64,000 nt of DNA, from NCBI RefSeq assembly GCF_020251205.1, contig NZ_JAIWYX010000001.1:620001-684000 (forward strand), given 5' to 3'. Under the pieces are notes generated by a model that saw only the letters and a list, made by a program, of their open reading frames with translations, was not told the origin of the DNA and searched no databases. Source of the stretch: Arthrobacter sp. M4. Its GTDB lineage: Bacteria > Actinomycetota > Actinomycetes > Actinomycetales > Micrococcaceae. Of the stretch, positions 16,595 through 27,955 are shown one piece after another (position 1 is the stretch's first letter; each line of letters starts with the position of its first letter). Both the position numbers and the translations under genes were made by a program.

Positions 16595-17224
16595 CGGCAG
16601 TGCACGGCACACACGGAATCGGTCACGCTAGGACCGTTCCGCCACGTGGCTGAGCGCCAGCAAGGGAAGGCGAGTCCTCCGCGCAACCAGGGCATCAAGC
16701 GCAGGCCACCCCAAGAAAATTTTGCTCGTCGCTCCAAATTCATCGCACGACGCCCCAGTCCAATGACCGGCGTCGAGTCGTGTCCTCTGTTTCCTTTTCG
16801 TGACGGGCACCTCCGTGGTTAAGAAACGATTCCGCTGTGACCTCACGTGACGCATTTCTGCCGAGATGACGTTTGAACCACCCCGGGTGACGCCCGTTGA
16901 AGAACGAAGTCCCCAAGGTGGAAACGGCGATTCTCTCCCCTTGGGATCGTTCGAGTTGTGCCCAGCCGAAGCCTGTGCGGTACCACCGCAGGGATTCGCT
17001 CCCGCGGCCTGCGAGGTTCCCGCGCCGGGACCTCGCGACGACGACAAGGGTTCCGCCGTCACAACCTGCCTGCTTTTCCGCCTCACTGGACGCCGCTATT
17101 GCCTCTCCGGCCAGGCTATGCCCCCGTTTCTCCATTCCCGGTCGATGCCTGTCTCTCCCGGGCGCTGCGCCCCTGTCTCGCACAGCGCACGGCGCTCGGG
17201 CCGCTTGGCGTGCGGTGCGGGGCG
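16595..17224. other. 630-bp region without a recognisable gene
   Basis: Open frames on both strands have arginine- and proline-rich composition and no homology-like motif. One hairpin, GCGAGGTTCCCG..CCGGGACCTCGC (17011-17036), is the only structure I noticed. It may be decayed DNA. Confidence 0.45.
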
Positions 17225-18262
17225 TCAGATCCAGCCGTCTGAGACGCCGGGGACGATGTCGTCCCGGTGCACCGCTATCATCTGGGCCGCGCTCATCCCC
17301 CTCACGTACCCCTCGGCTGCCTGTGGGGCGGTGATCTCCGCGTCGACCAGCCTCATCAGGTCGCGCTCGTCCGGCAAAGCTGACGGCCCTACCGCCCGCG
17401 AGGCCCCGTCCAGGACCGCCACCCCGAATAGGATTAGGCGCCGCTCGAAGTCGAGACTACGTCTCTCGCTGTGGGCGGCACGCGAGAGGCCGCCCACAAG
17501 CCTCATGGTGCGTGAATCCCGTTGGATCAGCGCGGCGAAGTCGCCGCCGTGCCGTGCGGCGAGCCGGTAGACGCCGGTCTTAACCACGTTTGGGGTTGCC
17601 ATACCGATCTCGAACCGCTCGATCCAGCCGCTGATGTCCTCGGCCCTGACCGGCTGATCTGCACCCGACCTCAGGCTGGCCAGCAGCCCACCGAGGGTAC
17701 CCTCGTCGTCCTCGGCGTCCAGGAACCGCGAAATGCCGATCTGCAGGATGTCCCGCAGATCGATCCTGCGCTCCTGCACGGCGGCCCAGACCGTCCGGTT
17801 CCGCCGGAGCTTGCCAAGCAGGTCCTCCCCCAACTTCTCCTCGAAGCCATCCGGGTCGTCGTAGAAGGACAGCGGGGAATGCTGGAAACGGTCGAGCACC
17901 TCCGAAGGCATCGCCGCCCAGCGGAGCGCCGCCTCCGCGACATCGTAGTTGTCCTCGACAAGGTCGTCGAGCCCTTGCTCTTCCAGGAACGCCACAGCCT
18001 CGTCCGCCGTGCTGATCCCCGCATCGAGCAAGGCCACGGCGGTCTCCGGGGACGCCACGCAGAGGACCTCGCAGAAGCTGTACGGAGTGGACGTGAACTC
18101 GAACTCGGCCTTGCGCCCCCCGCGGCTGGTACGTTTCGCGAGGGCGTCCAGCAGGCTGTTGCCGCTGGGCAGGTCGCGGACGTACGTGTCCACGACGCGG
18201 CGGTGCACATCGTAAGACGGAGCGTACGGGAATCTCTTCCCCGGCACGGGATCGCTGCCCAT
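17225..18262 (-). CDS. Conserved-looking orphan protein, function unknown
   Basis: A 345-residue soluble, acidic protein without membrane segments or a signal peptide. Base composition and codon use are those of a real gene. The N-terminus (PGKRFPYAPSYDVHRRVVDTYVRDLP) and C-terminus (GYVRGMSAAQMIAVHRDDIVPG) show no family motif I know. A predicted helical region AVAFLEEQGLDDLVEDNYD follows a mixed region. ATG 18262 is chosen because the sequence upstream looks non-coding. A 19-bp near-palindrome lies at 18411-18429. Confidence 0.65.
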   Translation of the reverse strand: MGSDPVPGKRFPYAPSYDVHRRVVDTYVRDLPSGNSLLDALAKRTSRGGRKAEFEFTSTPYSFCEVLCVASPETAVALLDAGISTADEAVAFLEEQGLDDLVEDNYDVAEAALRWAAMPSEVLDRFQHSPLSFYDDPDGFEEKLGEDLLGKLRRNRTVWAAVQERRIDLRDILQIGISRFLDAEDDEGTLGGLLASLRSGADQPVRAEDISGWIERFEIGMATPNVVKTGVYRLAARHGGDFAALIQRDSRTMRLVGGLSRAAHSERRSLDFERRLILFGVAVLDGASRAVGPSALPDERDLMRLVDAEITAPQAAEGYVRGMSAAQMIAVHRDDIVPGVSDGWI

Positions 18263-18410
18263 ACGTCCGAGACTAGACCTTTCGCGCGTCCTCGGAGGTC
18301 CTCCGGACCGGAAGCCGCCGGTGCCGTACAACCGGCACGGGCGTGCGTGGCCGTGCTTTGAACGCATTACCTGCGGAGTGTCATCGGCGGCGGACAGCCA
18401 AACTCCAATT

Positions 18411-18429
18411 CTGTTAACACTGTCAACAG
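18411..18429. promoter_or_regulatory. Near-palindrome CTGTTAACACTGTCAACAG
   Basis: A 19-bp sequence symmetrical except at two paired positions and the centre. It lies about 150 bp before the orphan gene, and its minus strand includes TTGACA, a good -35 hexamer. A repressor site overlapping a promoter is plausible but unproven. Confidence 0.4.
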
Positions 18430-18687
18430 TGCCTTCATAAGAGATTTTGAACATATTTCCAACACAGAGAGACTGCAGCTCCCGTTTTGAAAGGGTGCGG
18501 TAGTCGCTCTGTTTCCTTCATCGAATGCCGTCCGCAGCAGCATTCCGGCCAACCCCTTTTTTACGGATTAGATTGCATGACTAGTCGACTTGATTTCACT
18601 CACGGCGGTTCACCTCCCTTCACCGCTCTCATGGCTTCAGGGACGGAAACTCTCACGACCGGTCACCAGAGCGCCTGCGCGGGTGAT

Positions 18688-18724
18688 GTGCCGGTGCCGG
18701 GGGAGCTGCCCCCGGCACCGGCAC
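18688..18724 (-). terminator. Perfect 16-bp hairpin after the cupin/Tmm operon
   Basis: GTGCCGGTGCCGGGGG (18688-18703) is the exact complement of 18709-18724, loop AGCTG. It lies 24 bp beyond the cupin stop on the minus strand. There is no strong U-tract, as is common in high-GC actinobacteria. Confidence 0.75.
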
Positions 18725-18748
18725 GCTGGAATGGTCCAGGATCATGCC

Positions 18749-19129
18749 TTACGGGGCGAAGGTGCGGTCACCGGTGAAGAAGCCCAAGGCGTAGTCAGGT
18801 GTCTCGAACTTCACGGTTGTCCCCTTCGGGAAGAACAGGACGTCGCGTTCCTTGGCGTGCATGACGGCGCCGGTGGCCATGTCGGTGAGAATGAATTCGC
18901 CCTGGACAACCAGCTTCATCTCGTCGTAGGTGTATTCGTAGACGAGGGGCTCAGAGGCCTTCAGTTCGAAGAACCCAGCGCACATCGCGGAGCCTTCAGG
19001 GTTCGCGTAGGAGTCCGCGATGAAGGCCTCGCATCCTTCTTCGTCCATTTTGGGGAGGTCCAGGAAGCCGTTCTCCACCTTGTGGATGGAACCACCCTTG
19101 GACATCGTGCCGCTCAAAGTCGTATCCAT
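18749..19129 (-). CDS. EutQ-like cupin protein
   Basis: A 126-residue single-domain cupin. LVYEYTYDEMKLVVQGEFIL and ERDVLFFPKGTTVKFETP correspond to the two cupin motifs of the EutQ C-terminal class. The classical metal-binding histidines are largely replaced (YDEMK in place of HxH), as in EutQ, which binds acyl phosphates rather than a catalytic metal. AAAGGAGAACGTC precedes ATG 19129. It is the last gene of an operon with Tmm (117-bp gap), so it probably handles a nitrogenous intermediate or aldehyde of the same pathway. Confidence 0.8.
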   Translation of the reverse strand: MDTTLSGTMSKGGSIHKVENGFLDLPKMDEEGCEAFIADSYANPEGSAMCAGFFELKASEPLVYEYTYDEMKLVVQGEFILTDMATGAVMHAKERDVLFFPKGTTVKFETPDYALGFFTGDRTFAP

Positions 19130-19246
19130 GACGTTCTCCTTTTCGAATTCGCTACAGTCAAATGGGGCTTACGGAAATTCAATTGTTATGGGTTTCGGGG
19201 GGCTGATTCCCATGGTCTGCAATTCGGCCCAACCCGGTAAATTTGC

Positions 19247-21497
<2,251 letters not shown>

Positions 21498-22377
21498 TGA
21501 ATGGGCTCCTTTGGGGTTTCACCCTTGCGGCACAGCGGTGCCAGGGGAAGCTGGGTGGGCCGAGGGTTTGAGCCGGATCGAATGCCCGGCACAAAGTCTT
21601 GAATTTCTTTCGCTGTGGTTTAGCGTCGTGAAACCATGATTACCGACAGTGGACCTTCGTGGATTTCACCCAGGTTAAGTCTCTGTTTCACTCCGAGGTC
21701 CTAAGTCCTCATCAGTGCCGCCCCGCCGACCATCGCACTTTCGCCCCGGCGCCGAACCGTGCATCCGAAGTCCTCACCCAAGGAGGCCCCGGCCTTTTCT
21801 TGATCGACGACGCCCGCGAAGACGAAAGAGACTTCAGGGGCGAAGCAGCCCCCGAACCGGGATGGATCCGCTTTCGACGCACCCGGGAACCAGGACGACA
21901 CATTCACGTCTGCCATCAAGTTGCACAGCCTCCGCCACCCCTGACCGAAGAATTCCCGGCTCTCTGCGGCACAACCCGAAGAACCGTGCACGGTTCCTTC
22001 CAGGTTTCCGGCCAGCCATTGCAAGTACACGCGGGAACCACAGACTCTGTGACGGGGAAGGCAACGTGAAATTTACAACCCTGAAACCCATCGCAAGTTT
22101 ACTGTCATTCACAATAGTTTCATATCAGTTGTCCTCTGAAATCACATCGAGCAACTCATGCAACTGGCCGCGATGCAGTCATAGAGCCAAACCCGGTGCG
22201 TATCGGGAGAAACCGGCCCAGTACCCAGAAGTACTCACTCCACATTTGGGGTGCGCCGTGGAGGCCACATTTACTCGGACTTCCGGTCACGACATGAGAA
22301 ATTCGCGGACGAAAACGCCGCCCTTACACCTCTCAACCTGCTTTTCAACCCATAGTTGCCTTGATCCAAGGAGTGTA
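21498..22377. other. 880-bp divergent control region, no confident gene
   Basis: Lies between the Tmm operon and the APC permease gene and must contain both promoters. Overlapping open frames on both strands at 21659-22112 are about equally plausible and mutually exclusive. The right part (22050-22370) is distinctly AT-richer. A decayed regulator gene is possible. Confidence 0.45.
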
Positions 22378-23913
22378 ATGACTACGATCACAACCCCTCG
22401 CCACCAAGCGCCAGAGCCGGATGGGGACGCCGAACATCTCAGCGAGCTAGGCTACTCCTACGAAACGAAATTCGAGCGCGATGTAACGTTCTGGGGCAAT
22501 GTGTCCCTCGGCTTCACCTACCTGTCACCAGTAGTCGGCATCTACACGCTGTTCGCCAGTTCCCTCGGCATCGGTGGACCACCCATGATCTGGTCCCTTC
22601 TTATCGTGGGGGTCGGCCAGTTCCTCGTAGCCCAGGTCTTTAGCGAGGTGGTCTCGAGCTACCCCGTCGCCGGTGGAATCTACCCATGGTCACGACGCCT
22701 CTGGGGCCGCAAGTGGGGCTGGATGAGCGGATGGATCTATCTGTTCGCCCTACTGACGAGCATCGCCACAGTGGGCTACGGGGCCGGACCTTACGTGGCA
22801 GACCTCTTCGGATTCGAACCCGGCGTAGACACAACCATCGCAGCGGCAATCATCCTCATCGCCATCTCCACCACGTTGAACCTCTGTGGGACCAAGATCC
22901 TCAATACCGTGGCGATGATAGGTCTGATCGCCGAGCTCGGCGGGGCGATCCTCGTCGGCAGCTGGCTGCTGACCGCCTCCCGAAACCAAGACATCTCGGT
23001 GATTTTCCAGACATTCGGTGCAGGCGGAGGCGATGGGTACTTCGCAGCCTTTGCGGCAGCCGGTCTGATCGGAATTTTCCAGTATTACGGCTTCGAGGCA
23101 TGTGGCGATGTAGCGGAGGAGGTCAAAAATCCCGGGACAACCATTCCGAAGGCCATGCGGGTGACCATCTACATCGGAGGAGCCGCCTCCATGTTCGTAT
23201 GCCTCTCGCTCCTGCTTGCCGTTCCGGACTTCGGCGCCGTCATCTCCGGAGCGGACCCAGATCCGGTCCACTCTGCCCTCGCATCCGCGTTCGGAGCAGT
23301 CGGAGTCAAAGTGGTCCTCGCCGTCGTTATGATCTCCTTCGTCTCTTGCCTGCTAAGCTTCCAGGCGGCGACGAGCCGCCTAACCTATGCCATGGGCCGC
23401 GACCGGATGCTGCCGCTGAGTGATCTATGGACGAGGTTCAGCAAGAGCCGCAGAGTGCCGCCGTTCGCGCTGCTCCTGGCCGGGGTCGCACCTGCCCTAA
23501 TCGTCCTCCTGTCAAAGTTCTCTGAAGAGGGACTGATGGCCATCATGTCCTTCGCGACGATGGGAATCTACCTCGCATTCCAAATGGTCGTCCTTGCGTC
23601 CCTTCGAGCACGACTCAAAGGCTGGAAGCCCGGCGGACAGTTCAAGCTAGGCAAATGGGGGGCGCCTGTAAACATGTTGGCACTCGCCTGGGGTGTAACC
23701 GGCATGATCAATATGGCATGGCCGCGCACTCCGGACGGGCCATGGTGGGAGAACTGGCTGACATTGCTGACTTCCGCGCTGGTGGTCGGAGCCGGCCTGC
23801 TCTACATGGGGTGGAAGAAACCCCACCTCCGCGGACACGCGCCGGCAGCCGATGCCATTCCCACCCCCGGCTCCGCGACATTTTCCCTCGTCCCGGAAGA
23901 TACAGGCGCCTAA
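22378..23913 (+). CDS. APC-superfamily amino acid/amine permease
   Basis: A 511-residue transporter with 12 predicted helices. The region SYETKFERDVTFWGNVSLGF leading into helix 1 (TYLSPVVGIYTLFA), YPVAGGIYPWSRRLWGRKWG after helix 2, and the helix-6 region YYGFEACGDVAEEVKNPGTTIP are typical of the AAT/ACT branch, which carries GABA, choline-like amines and amino acids. AAGGAG precedes ATG 22378. Divergence from the Tmm operon suggests it imports the amine substrate, but known TMA importers are BCCT carriers, so this would be different. Confidence 0.87.
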   Translation: MTTITTPRHQAPEPDGDAEHLSELGYSYETKFERDVTFWGNVSLGFTYLSPVVGIYTLFASSLGIGGPPMIWSLLIVGVGQFLVAQVFSEVVSSYPVAGGIYPWSRRLWGRKWGWMSGWIYLFALLTSIATVGYGAGPYVADLFGFEPGVDTTIAAAIILIAISTTLNLCGTKILNTVAMIGLIAELGGAILVGSWLLTASRNQDISVIFQTFGAGGGDGYFAAFAAAGLIGIFQYYGFEACGDVAEEVKNPGTTIPKAMRVTIYIGGAASMFVCLSLLLAVPDFGAVISGADPDPVHSALASAFGAVGVKVVLAVVMISFVSCLLSFQAATSRLTYAMGRDRMLPLSDLWTRFSKSRRVPPFALLLAGVAPALIVLLSKFSEEGLMAIMSFATMGIYLAFQMVVLASLRARLKGWKPGGQFKLGKWGAPVNMLALAWGVTGMINMAWPRTPDGPWWENWLTLLTSALVVGAGLLYMGWKKPHLRGHAPAADAIPTPGSATFSLVPEDTGA

Positions 23914-23946
23914 AGGCAGTTCACCGGGACAGGCCCACTCAATAGA

Positions 23947-23988
23947 TCAGCAGCCAGGTCCGCAACCAAACATGGACCTGGCTGCTGA
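23947..23988. terminator. Bidirectional hairpin terminator
   Basis: TCAGCAGCCAGGTCC (23947-23961) pairs perfectly with 23974-23988 across a 12-base loop. It sits between the convergent permease (ends 23913) and hydrolase (ends 23994) genes and can serve both. Confidence 0.8.
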
Positions 23989-23993
23989 GCGCG

Positions 23994-24836
23994 TCAGCTG
24001 TTCCGACTAATGAATTCGAGCGCCGTGTCCGCGACCTCGCGCCAGCCATGGTCGATGGTCAGTGAATGGCCTCGCCCGGGTATTTCCTTGATCTCGGTCA
24101 GTCCCGGGTTCCGGTTCTGCCGCTTGAAGGATGCATGGGCAATGGACCACGGCACAGTGTGGTCCTTTTCCCCGGAAATGATCAGCAAGGGTCCCCGCTC
24201 CGGGTTCTTGGTGTCAACCTTGGCCTCGGTGAACGGGTTCAGGTTCGCCGTTGCGGCCTGGAACAGCGTCACTCCGGAGGCGGGCACATGGAACGTCTCA
24301 TACAGTTCGCGGGCTTCCTCCACCGGAAGGGCATTTGCCCAGCCATAGCTGAACTGCTCGAACGTCAACGACACCGCGCGCGAGGCATTGGCCGGATTCC
24401 CCAGCACCGGCGACGCAGACTTCAGGGAGGAAACCGGCAGCGGCAACACACCCCGGAACGGGGCCGGGTCAATGGCCACCGTCACCGCCGACGCCCCCAT
24501 CCCGGCGACCTTCTGAGCAATCAGGCCACCGAAAGAGTGTCCGATGACCGCGGGCTTGGCAGTGAGAGCGCCGGCTGCCGCCAAGTAATGCTCCGTGACC
24601 TGATTAATCATCTTCTTGGCGAAGACGTCCGGATCCCGCTGAGCTGCCTCGATCGATTCCGGGTCGTCTGGCCAGCCGGGAGCGAGGGTGGCATAACCCT
24701 GGTCCTCGAAGAGGGCTCTCCAGCGGTCCCAGCTGCTGGAGAGCAGCCAGAGCCCGTGGACGAACATCACCGGACGCAGTCCGGAGTCATTGGCTTTGTC
24801 GATCTCGAGCAGTTCGCGTTCGGTGAACTCGGCCAT
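23994..24836 (-). CDS. Alpha/beta-fold hydrolase
   Basis: A 280-residue enzyme. Oxyanion strand PVMFVHGLWLLSSSWDRW, nucleophile elbow VIGHSFGGLIAQ, acid in IISGEKDHTVPW, histidine in PGRGHSLTID. The HGLW opening and the cap around FEQFSYGWANALP recall bacterial hydrolases annotated as non-haem chloroperoxidase-like or lysophospholipase-like. AAAGGGATCCGCC precedes ATG 24836. Stand-alone. Confidence 0.86.
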   Translation of the reverse strand: MAEFTERELLEIDKANDSGLRPVMFVHGLWLLSSSWDRWRALFEDQGYATLAPGWPDDPESIEAAQRDPDVFAKKMINQVTEHYLAAAGALTAKPAVIGHSFGGLIAQKVAGMGASAVTVAIDPAPFRGVLPLPVSSLKSASPVLGNPANASRAVSLTFEQFSYGWANALPVEEARELYETFHVPASGVTLFQAATANLNPFTEAKVDTKNPERGPLLIISGEKDHTVPWSIAHASFKRQNRNPGLTEIKEIPGRGHSLTIDHGWREVADTALEFISRNS

Positions 24837-25028
24837 GGCGGATCCCTTTCGCGTTGCGGGGCGGGGCCGGAAGTACGCCCACGGCGGGCGGCAGTGCTCT
24901 GAGTATCCCAGCCGCCGCCGTGCGTGACAACGATGCTGCGGGTGTGCGCGGACAACTACCTCGTAGTCATTGACGACGCCCTCGACGCAGCCGCCACTGT
25001 CCTGACAGACTCGGCTCTCCCCCGGGAC

Positions 25029-25529
25029 TCAACGTTTCTTACCCCCGACACCCGGCACGGACGTGACTTGTTTCATCCACGCCGCGATTTGGTCCTCGTC
25101 GATGTCATCAATGGACTCGAGCTCCACGCCGCGCGTCGACTTGCCCATCCCGACCGGTGTCACCGGCGGTAGGGGCTCGAGCGCCGCACCATTGATGAAC
25201 ATGAGCTTGACGTGGCTGGCAAAACCGCCGCAGCTGAAGCACCACCCGTCACCTACGCCGTAGTACGACATGCCCCACTTGACGGAGCGTCGAAGCCCGG
25301 GCAGCGTTTTTGCCGCCAGCGCGTCGACCGCTTCGGCGATGCCACGCTGCGGCTGCGGCAAACTCGCTATATATGCGAAAACCGGCTTGTCACCGACCGC
25401 CGCTTTCGCCGGGCTCGCCCTGCCGGTCATGGCTACCGGCAGCGTGGTGGCGCCGTCGACATGCGCCATGGGGGTAGCCGGGTTCCGGGCCTCCCCTTCA
25501 CCGTTCTCCCTGCTGGTCATGGACAGCAT
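25029..25529 (-). CDS. DUF1801 (YdhG-like) protein
   Basis: A 166-residue protein. The first ~45 residues are low-complexity. The DUF1801 core follows: AYIASLPQPQRGIAEAVDAL, the strand RSVKWGMSYYGVG, WCFSCGGFASHVKLMFING and the C-terminal helix DEDQIAAWMKQV. Bacillus relatives are described as intracellular iron chaperones (Fra/YdhG). ATG 25529 and ATG 25520 are both possible starts. Confidence 0.78.
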   Translation of the reverse strand: MLSMTSRENGEGEARNPATPMAHVDGATTLPVAMTGRASPAKAAVGDKPVFAYIASLPQPQRGIAEAVDALAAKTLPGLRRSVKWGMSYYGVGDGWCFSCGGFASHVKLMFINGAALEPLPPVTPVGMGKSTRGVELESIDDIDEDQIAAWMKQVTSVPGVGGKKR

Positions 25530-25639
25530 TATTCCTTGTGCATCGCCAGAAAGGAGCTGTATGCAGCCCGCAGGCGTTCGCGGCGTTCAAGAGGGCCACG
25601 CAAGGGAGATGGATGGCGAAGGAGCTCATAGACGACGGG

Positions 25640-26150
25640 TTCCCGACGCCTAAGGTCTCTGTGCTGAAGGGGCGGATGGATATTCGTCCCAGGCCGATAC
25701 CCGACGCCGACGCCCCGGCTGCCGCCGAGGACGGAGAGAACACAGGCTGCCGCCTTCGTACTCGACGTGCACGCCCGTCTCATCCTGGCGGATGGTCCGG
25801 ACAACGGCGTTGAACCGGACCGCGTCACCCAGTGCGGCGGACATGCTCTCGGAGACGAGGTGGGTGCCGGCGACCACGCGTTACTCCTGGGCATCGCCTG
25901 TGATCGCCGCCAATACTTCAAGGCTGGTGCCGGACTTGACGTAGAAGAGGCATCAGAAGGGAAAGCTCCGGAGACTCCGCGGAGAACAGTGTAGGCACGA
26001 GCAGGCGGAAGAACCTGAGCGCGATGCTGTCTTCGGTGTGGGTGACCAGCCACGCGTCCAGGGTCTACTGGTCCAGGCCCTCCCCGCCCAGAGTCTCCTA
26101 TGGTCCAACGGGCATCATCCATCGGGCATGGACGCCAGACCGTCCAAGGC
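25640..26150 (-). pseudogene. Decayed flavin monoamine oxidase gene fragment
   Basis: Reading the minus strand across frames gives ETLGGEGLDQ*TLDAWLV, then THTEDSIALRFFRLLVPTLFS, AESPELSLLMP, a frameshift to FYVKSGTSLEVLAAITGDAQE*, then VVAGTHLVSESMSAALGDAV and RFNAVVRTIRQDETGVHVEY, and later a PFWR motif. These are consecutive parts of the substrate and FAD domains of flavin monoamine oxidases. There are at least two in-frame stops and several frameshifts, and both ends are missing. Confidence 0.72.
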
Positions 26151-26164
26151 GCAAGATGAGGTGC

Positions 26165-27292
26165 ATGACAACAACCGTCATGATCCTCGGCGCCGGCTTC
26201 GGAGGGTTGGAACTGGCGAGGACTCTGTCGGAGCGCCTTGCCGGCGAGGTCGACATCACCCTCTTCGACCAGCACGACGCCTTCGTGTTCGGCTTCTCCA
26301 AGCTGGAGGTCCTCTTCGGGCACCAGAACGCGGAACAGGTACGGATCCCGTACCGCGAGATCCGCACGCCGAGCGTGGAGTTCCGCCAGGAGCGAGTGCT
26401 CGCGATCGACCCGGAGACGCGGCACGTCGTCACCGACGCTGCGGTTTACGATCCCGACATCGTCGTCGTCGCTCTCGGTGCCGATTACGACATCGCCGCG
26501 ACACCCGGCTTCGCCGACGGAGGGTTCGAGTACTACACGGTCGCAGGCGCCGAGCGGCTGCGCGACGAACTAGCGGCGTTCCGCGGCGGCCGGGTGATGC
26601 TGGCCGTGCTCTCCATCCCGTTCAAGTGCCCGCCCGCGCCATACGAGGCGATCCTGCTACTCCACGACCAGCTCGTCGCCCGCGGCATCCGCAAGGGCAG
26701 CAACCTTCACATGGTCAGTCCGCAGCCGTCGCCCATCCCGGTCTCGCCGCAGGCGTCGGCCGCGCTGGAACGCGCGATGGCCGAGCGTGGGATCGCGTAC
26801 ACGAAACGCCATCGGATCCACGGGATCGACCCCGACGCGCGGGTCGCGCAGTTCAAGGACCACGACGAGCCGTACGACTTGTTCATCGGCATCCCGACCC
26901 ACAAGGTGCCCGACGTGCTCGTCGAGGCGGGCCTGACGCAGGACGGCTGGGTCGCGGTCGACCCCGTGACACTGCAGACGCCATACGCCGGAGTGTACGC
27001 GATCGGTGACTGCGCCGAGACCGGGATCCCGAAGGCCGGCACCTTCGCCGAGAGCGCGGCCCACGTCGTCGCGGACGGCATCGTTCGCAGCATCCGAGGC
27101 GCCGGCGGACTTGCATCCGGGGGCACCGGGCTCTGCTACCTGGAGTTCGGCCACGGTGACGTCGGTCGCGTCGACGTTGATTTCCACGCTGACGGCGGGC
27201 CCACCGCGCCGCTCCTGGGGCCATCGCCGGCGTACGCCGACGAGAAGGCAGAGTACGGCGCGGTGCGACGCGCCCGCTGGTTCGGAGCCTGA
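26165..27292 (+). CDS. FAD-dependent pyridine-nucleotide-disulfide-type oxidoreductase (SQR/NDH-2-like)
   Basis: A 375-residue flavoprotein. FAD-binding VMILGAGFGGLELA at residues ~5-18, and a second FAD motif VYAIGDCAETGIPKAGTFAE near the C-terminus. The pattern, FDQHDAFVFGFSKLEVLFG and the proline/cysteine loop SIPFKCPPAPYE resemble sulfide:quinone oxidoreductases and flavocytochrome c. Only one of the expected redox cysteines is clear, so sulfide oxidation is uncertain. ATG 26165 starts right at the Rossmann fold. Confidence 0.82.
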   Translation: MTTTVMILGAGFGGLELARTLSERLAGEVDITLFDQHDAFVFGFSKLEVLFGHQNAEQVRIPYREIRTPSVEFRQERVLAIDPETRHVVTDAAVYDPDIVVVALGADYDIAATPGFADGGFEYYTVAGAERLRDELAAFRGGRVMLAVLSIPFKCPPAPYEAILLLHDQLVARGIRKGSNLHMVSPQPSPIPVSPQASAALERAMAERGIAYTKRHRIHGIDPDARVAQFKDHDEPYDLFIGIPTHKVPDVLVEAGLTQDGWVAVDPVTLQTPYAGVYAIGDCAETGIPKAGTFAESAAHVVADGIVRSIRGAGGLASGGTGLCYLEFGHGDVGRVDVDFHADGGPTAPLLGPSPAYADEKAEYGAVRRARWFGA

Positions 27293-27464
27293 CGCGCCTC
27301 GCATGTTCGGGCGACGGGCACTCGAGTGCCGCAGGACCGGGGCAGCAGAGCCGGGGCGGCCAGCATGCAGGCACGCCCGACCCGCGTCTCACCCACGCCC
27401 CGGGCGTTGTGCGGGCGCGGCGGACCCTCGAGGTCTGAGCGGCTAACGCGCCAGCCGGTCTACT

Positions 27465-27530
27465 CGCCAAATGGGGGAGATTGTCCGGGTTCCGCGTGGC
27501 GAAGATCCGTGCGATCCTGTCGCTCTCCAC
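27465..27530 (-). pseudogene. C-terminal remnant of a SigJ-type ECF sigma factor
   Basis: About 20 residues on the minus strand, SDRIARIFATRNPDNLPHL, match the last strand of the SnoaL-like domain ending SigJ-family sigma factors (G-R-I-x-x-x-Y-x-x-R-N-P-x-K-L). Upstream sequence does not continue the match, so only the tail is left. Confidence 0.45.
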
Positions 27531-27838
27531 CCCCTGGCTGATGAGTGACGGACCGCCGCTTCGTCGTCGATCCGCCGTCCTGCGTTCGCAACCGTCGGGA
27601 GAATTCTTATTGCTACCACTGCTTCAGGACAGCTTGGCAGGCCAAAGGAGAAGCTCAAGAGACAGATATCGCCGGGAACTGGATTATTGTCCTGCTGCTC
27701 AACATCCACCGGCATACGGTGGCGAGCTTCCTGCGGGCCGGTGCCCCGGTTGTGTGCGGCTGCCCGCCAGACACAGGGTCTTGGACAATCTCGTTCTCGA
27801 AGGCATCATGTTCTTGAACTGAATACCCACCATCTCCA

Positions 27839-27861
27839 GCACCTAAGTCCCACCTAGGTGC
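27839..27861. repeat. Inverted repeat GCACCTA-N9-TAGGTGC
   Basis: Exact 7-bp arms at 27839-27845 and 27855-27861; the right arm overlaps a CACCTAGGTG palindrome. Could be a small terminator or protein site. Confidence 0.35.
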
Positions 27862-27898
27862 TCTGCCCCGAGCCCATCATTCTAGTGTCTCCACCGGA

Positions 27899-27955
27899 AC
27901 GGTAAAGGGCGCTTCTCGTCACTTCGTGATTACCCTCCGGGCAACCCTTTACCGT
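27899..27955. repeat. Inverted repeat ACGGTAAAGGG-N35-CCCTTTACCGT
   Basis: Exact 11-bp arms at 27899-27909 and 27945-27955, about 125 bp before the next gene. The spacing is unusual for a terminator and more like paired operator halves or the ends of a tiny element. Confidence 0.45.

Larger units (their letters stand above)
18263..18748. other. Intergenic region with palindrome and terminator
   Basis: 486 bp between the orphan gene and the cupin gene, both read on the minus strand. It contains the CTGTTAACAC-type palindrome and the cupin operon terminator, annotated separately, and nothing else recognisable. Confidence 0.5.

Noticed and set aside
17011-17036. GCGAGGTTCCCG hairpin as a possible tRNA or riboswitch
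   Set aside because: No cloverleaf or known aptamer elements around it.
16740-17183. 147-codon minus-strand frame in the 630-bp gap
   Set aside because: Composition is biased and no ribosome site or family pattern is seen.
21659-22112. Three overlapping open frames between the Tmm operon and the permease
   Set aside because: Both strands look about equally plausible, none has a good ribosome site or a family motif.
26038-27009. 323-codon open frame overlapping the FAD oxidoreductase
   Set aside because: Extremely arginine-rich shadow of the real gene in another frame; no motif.
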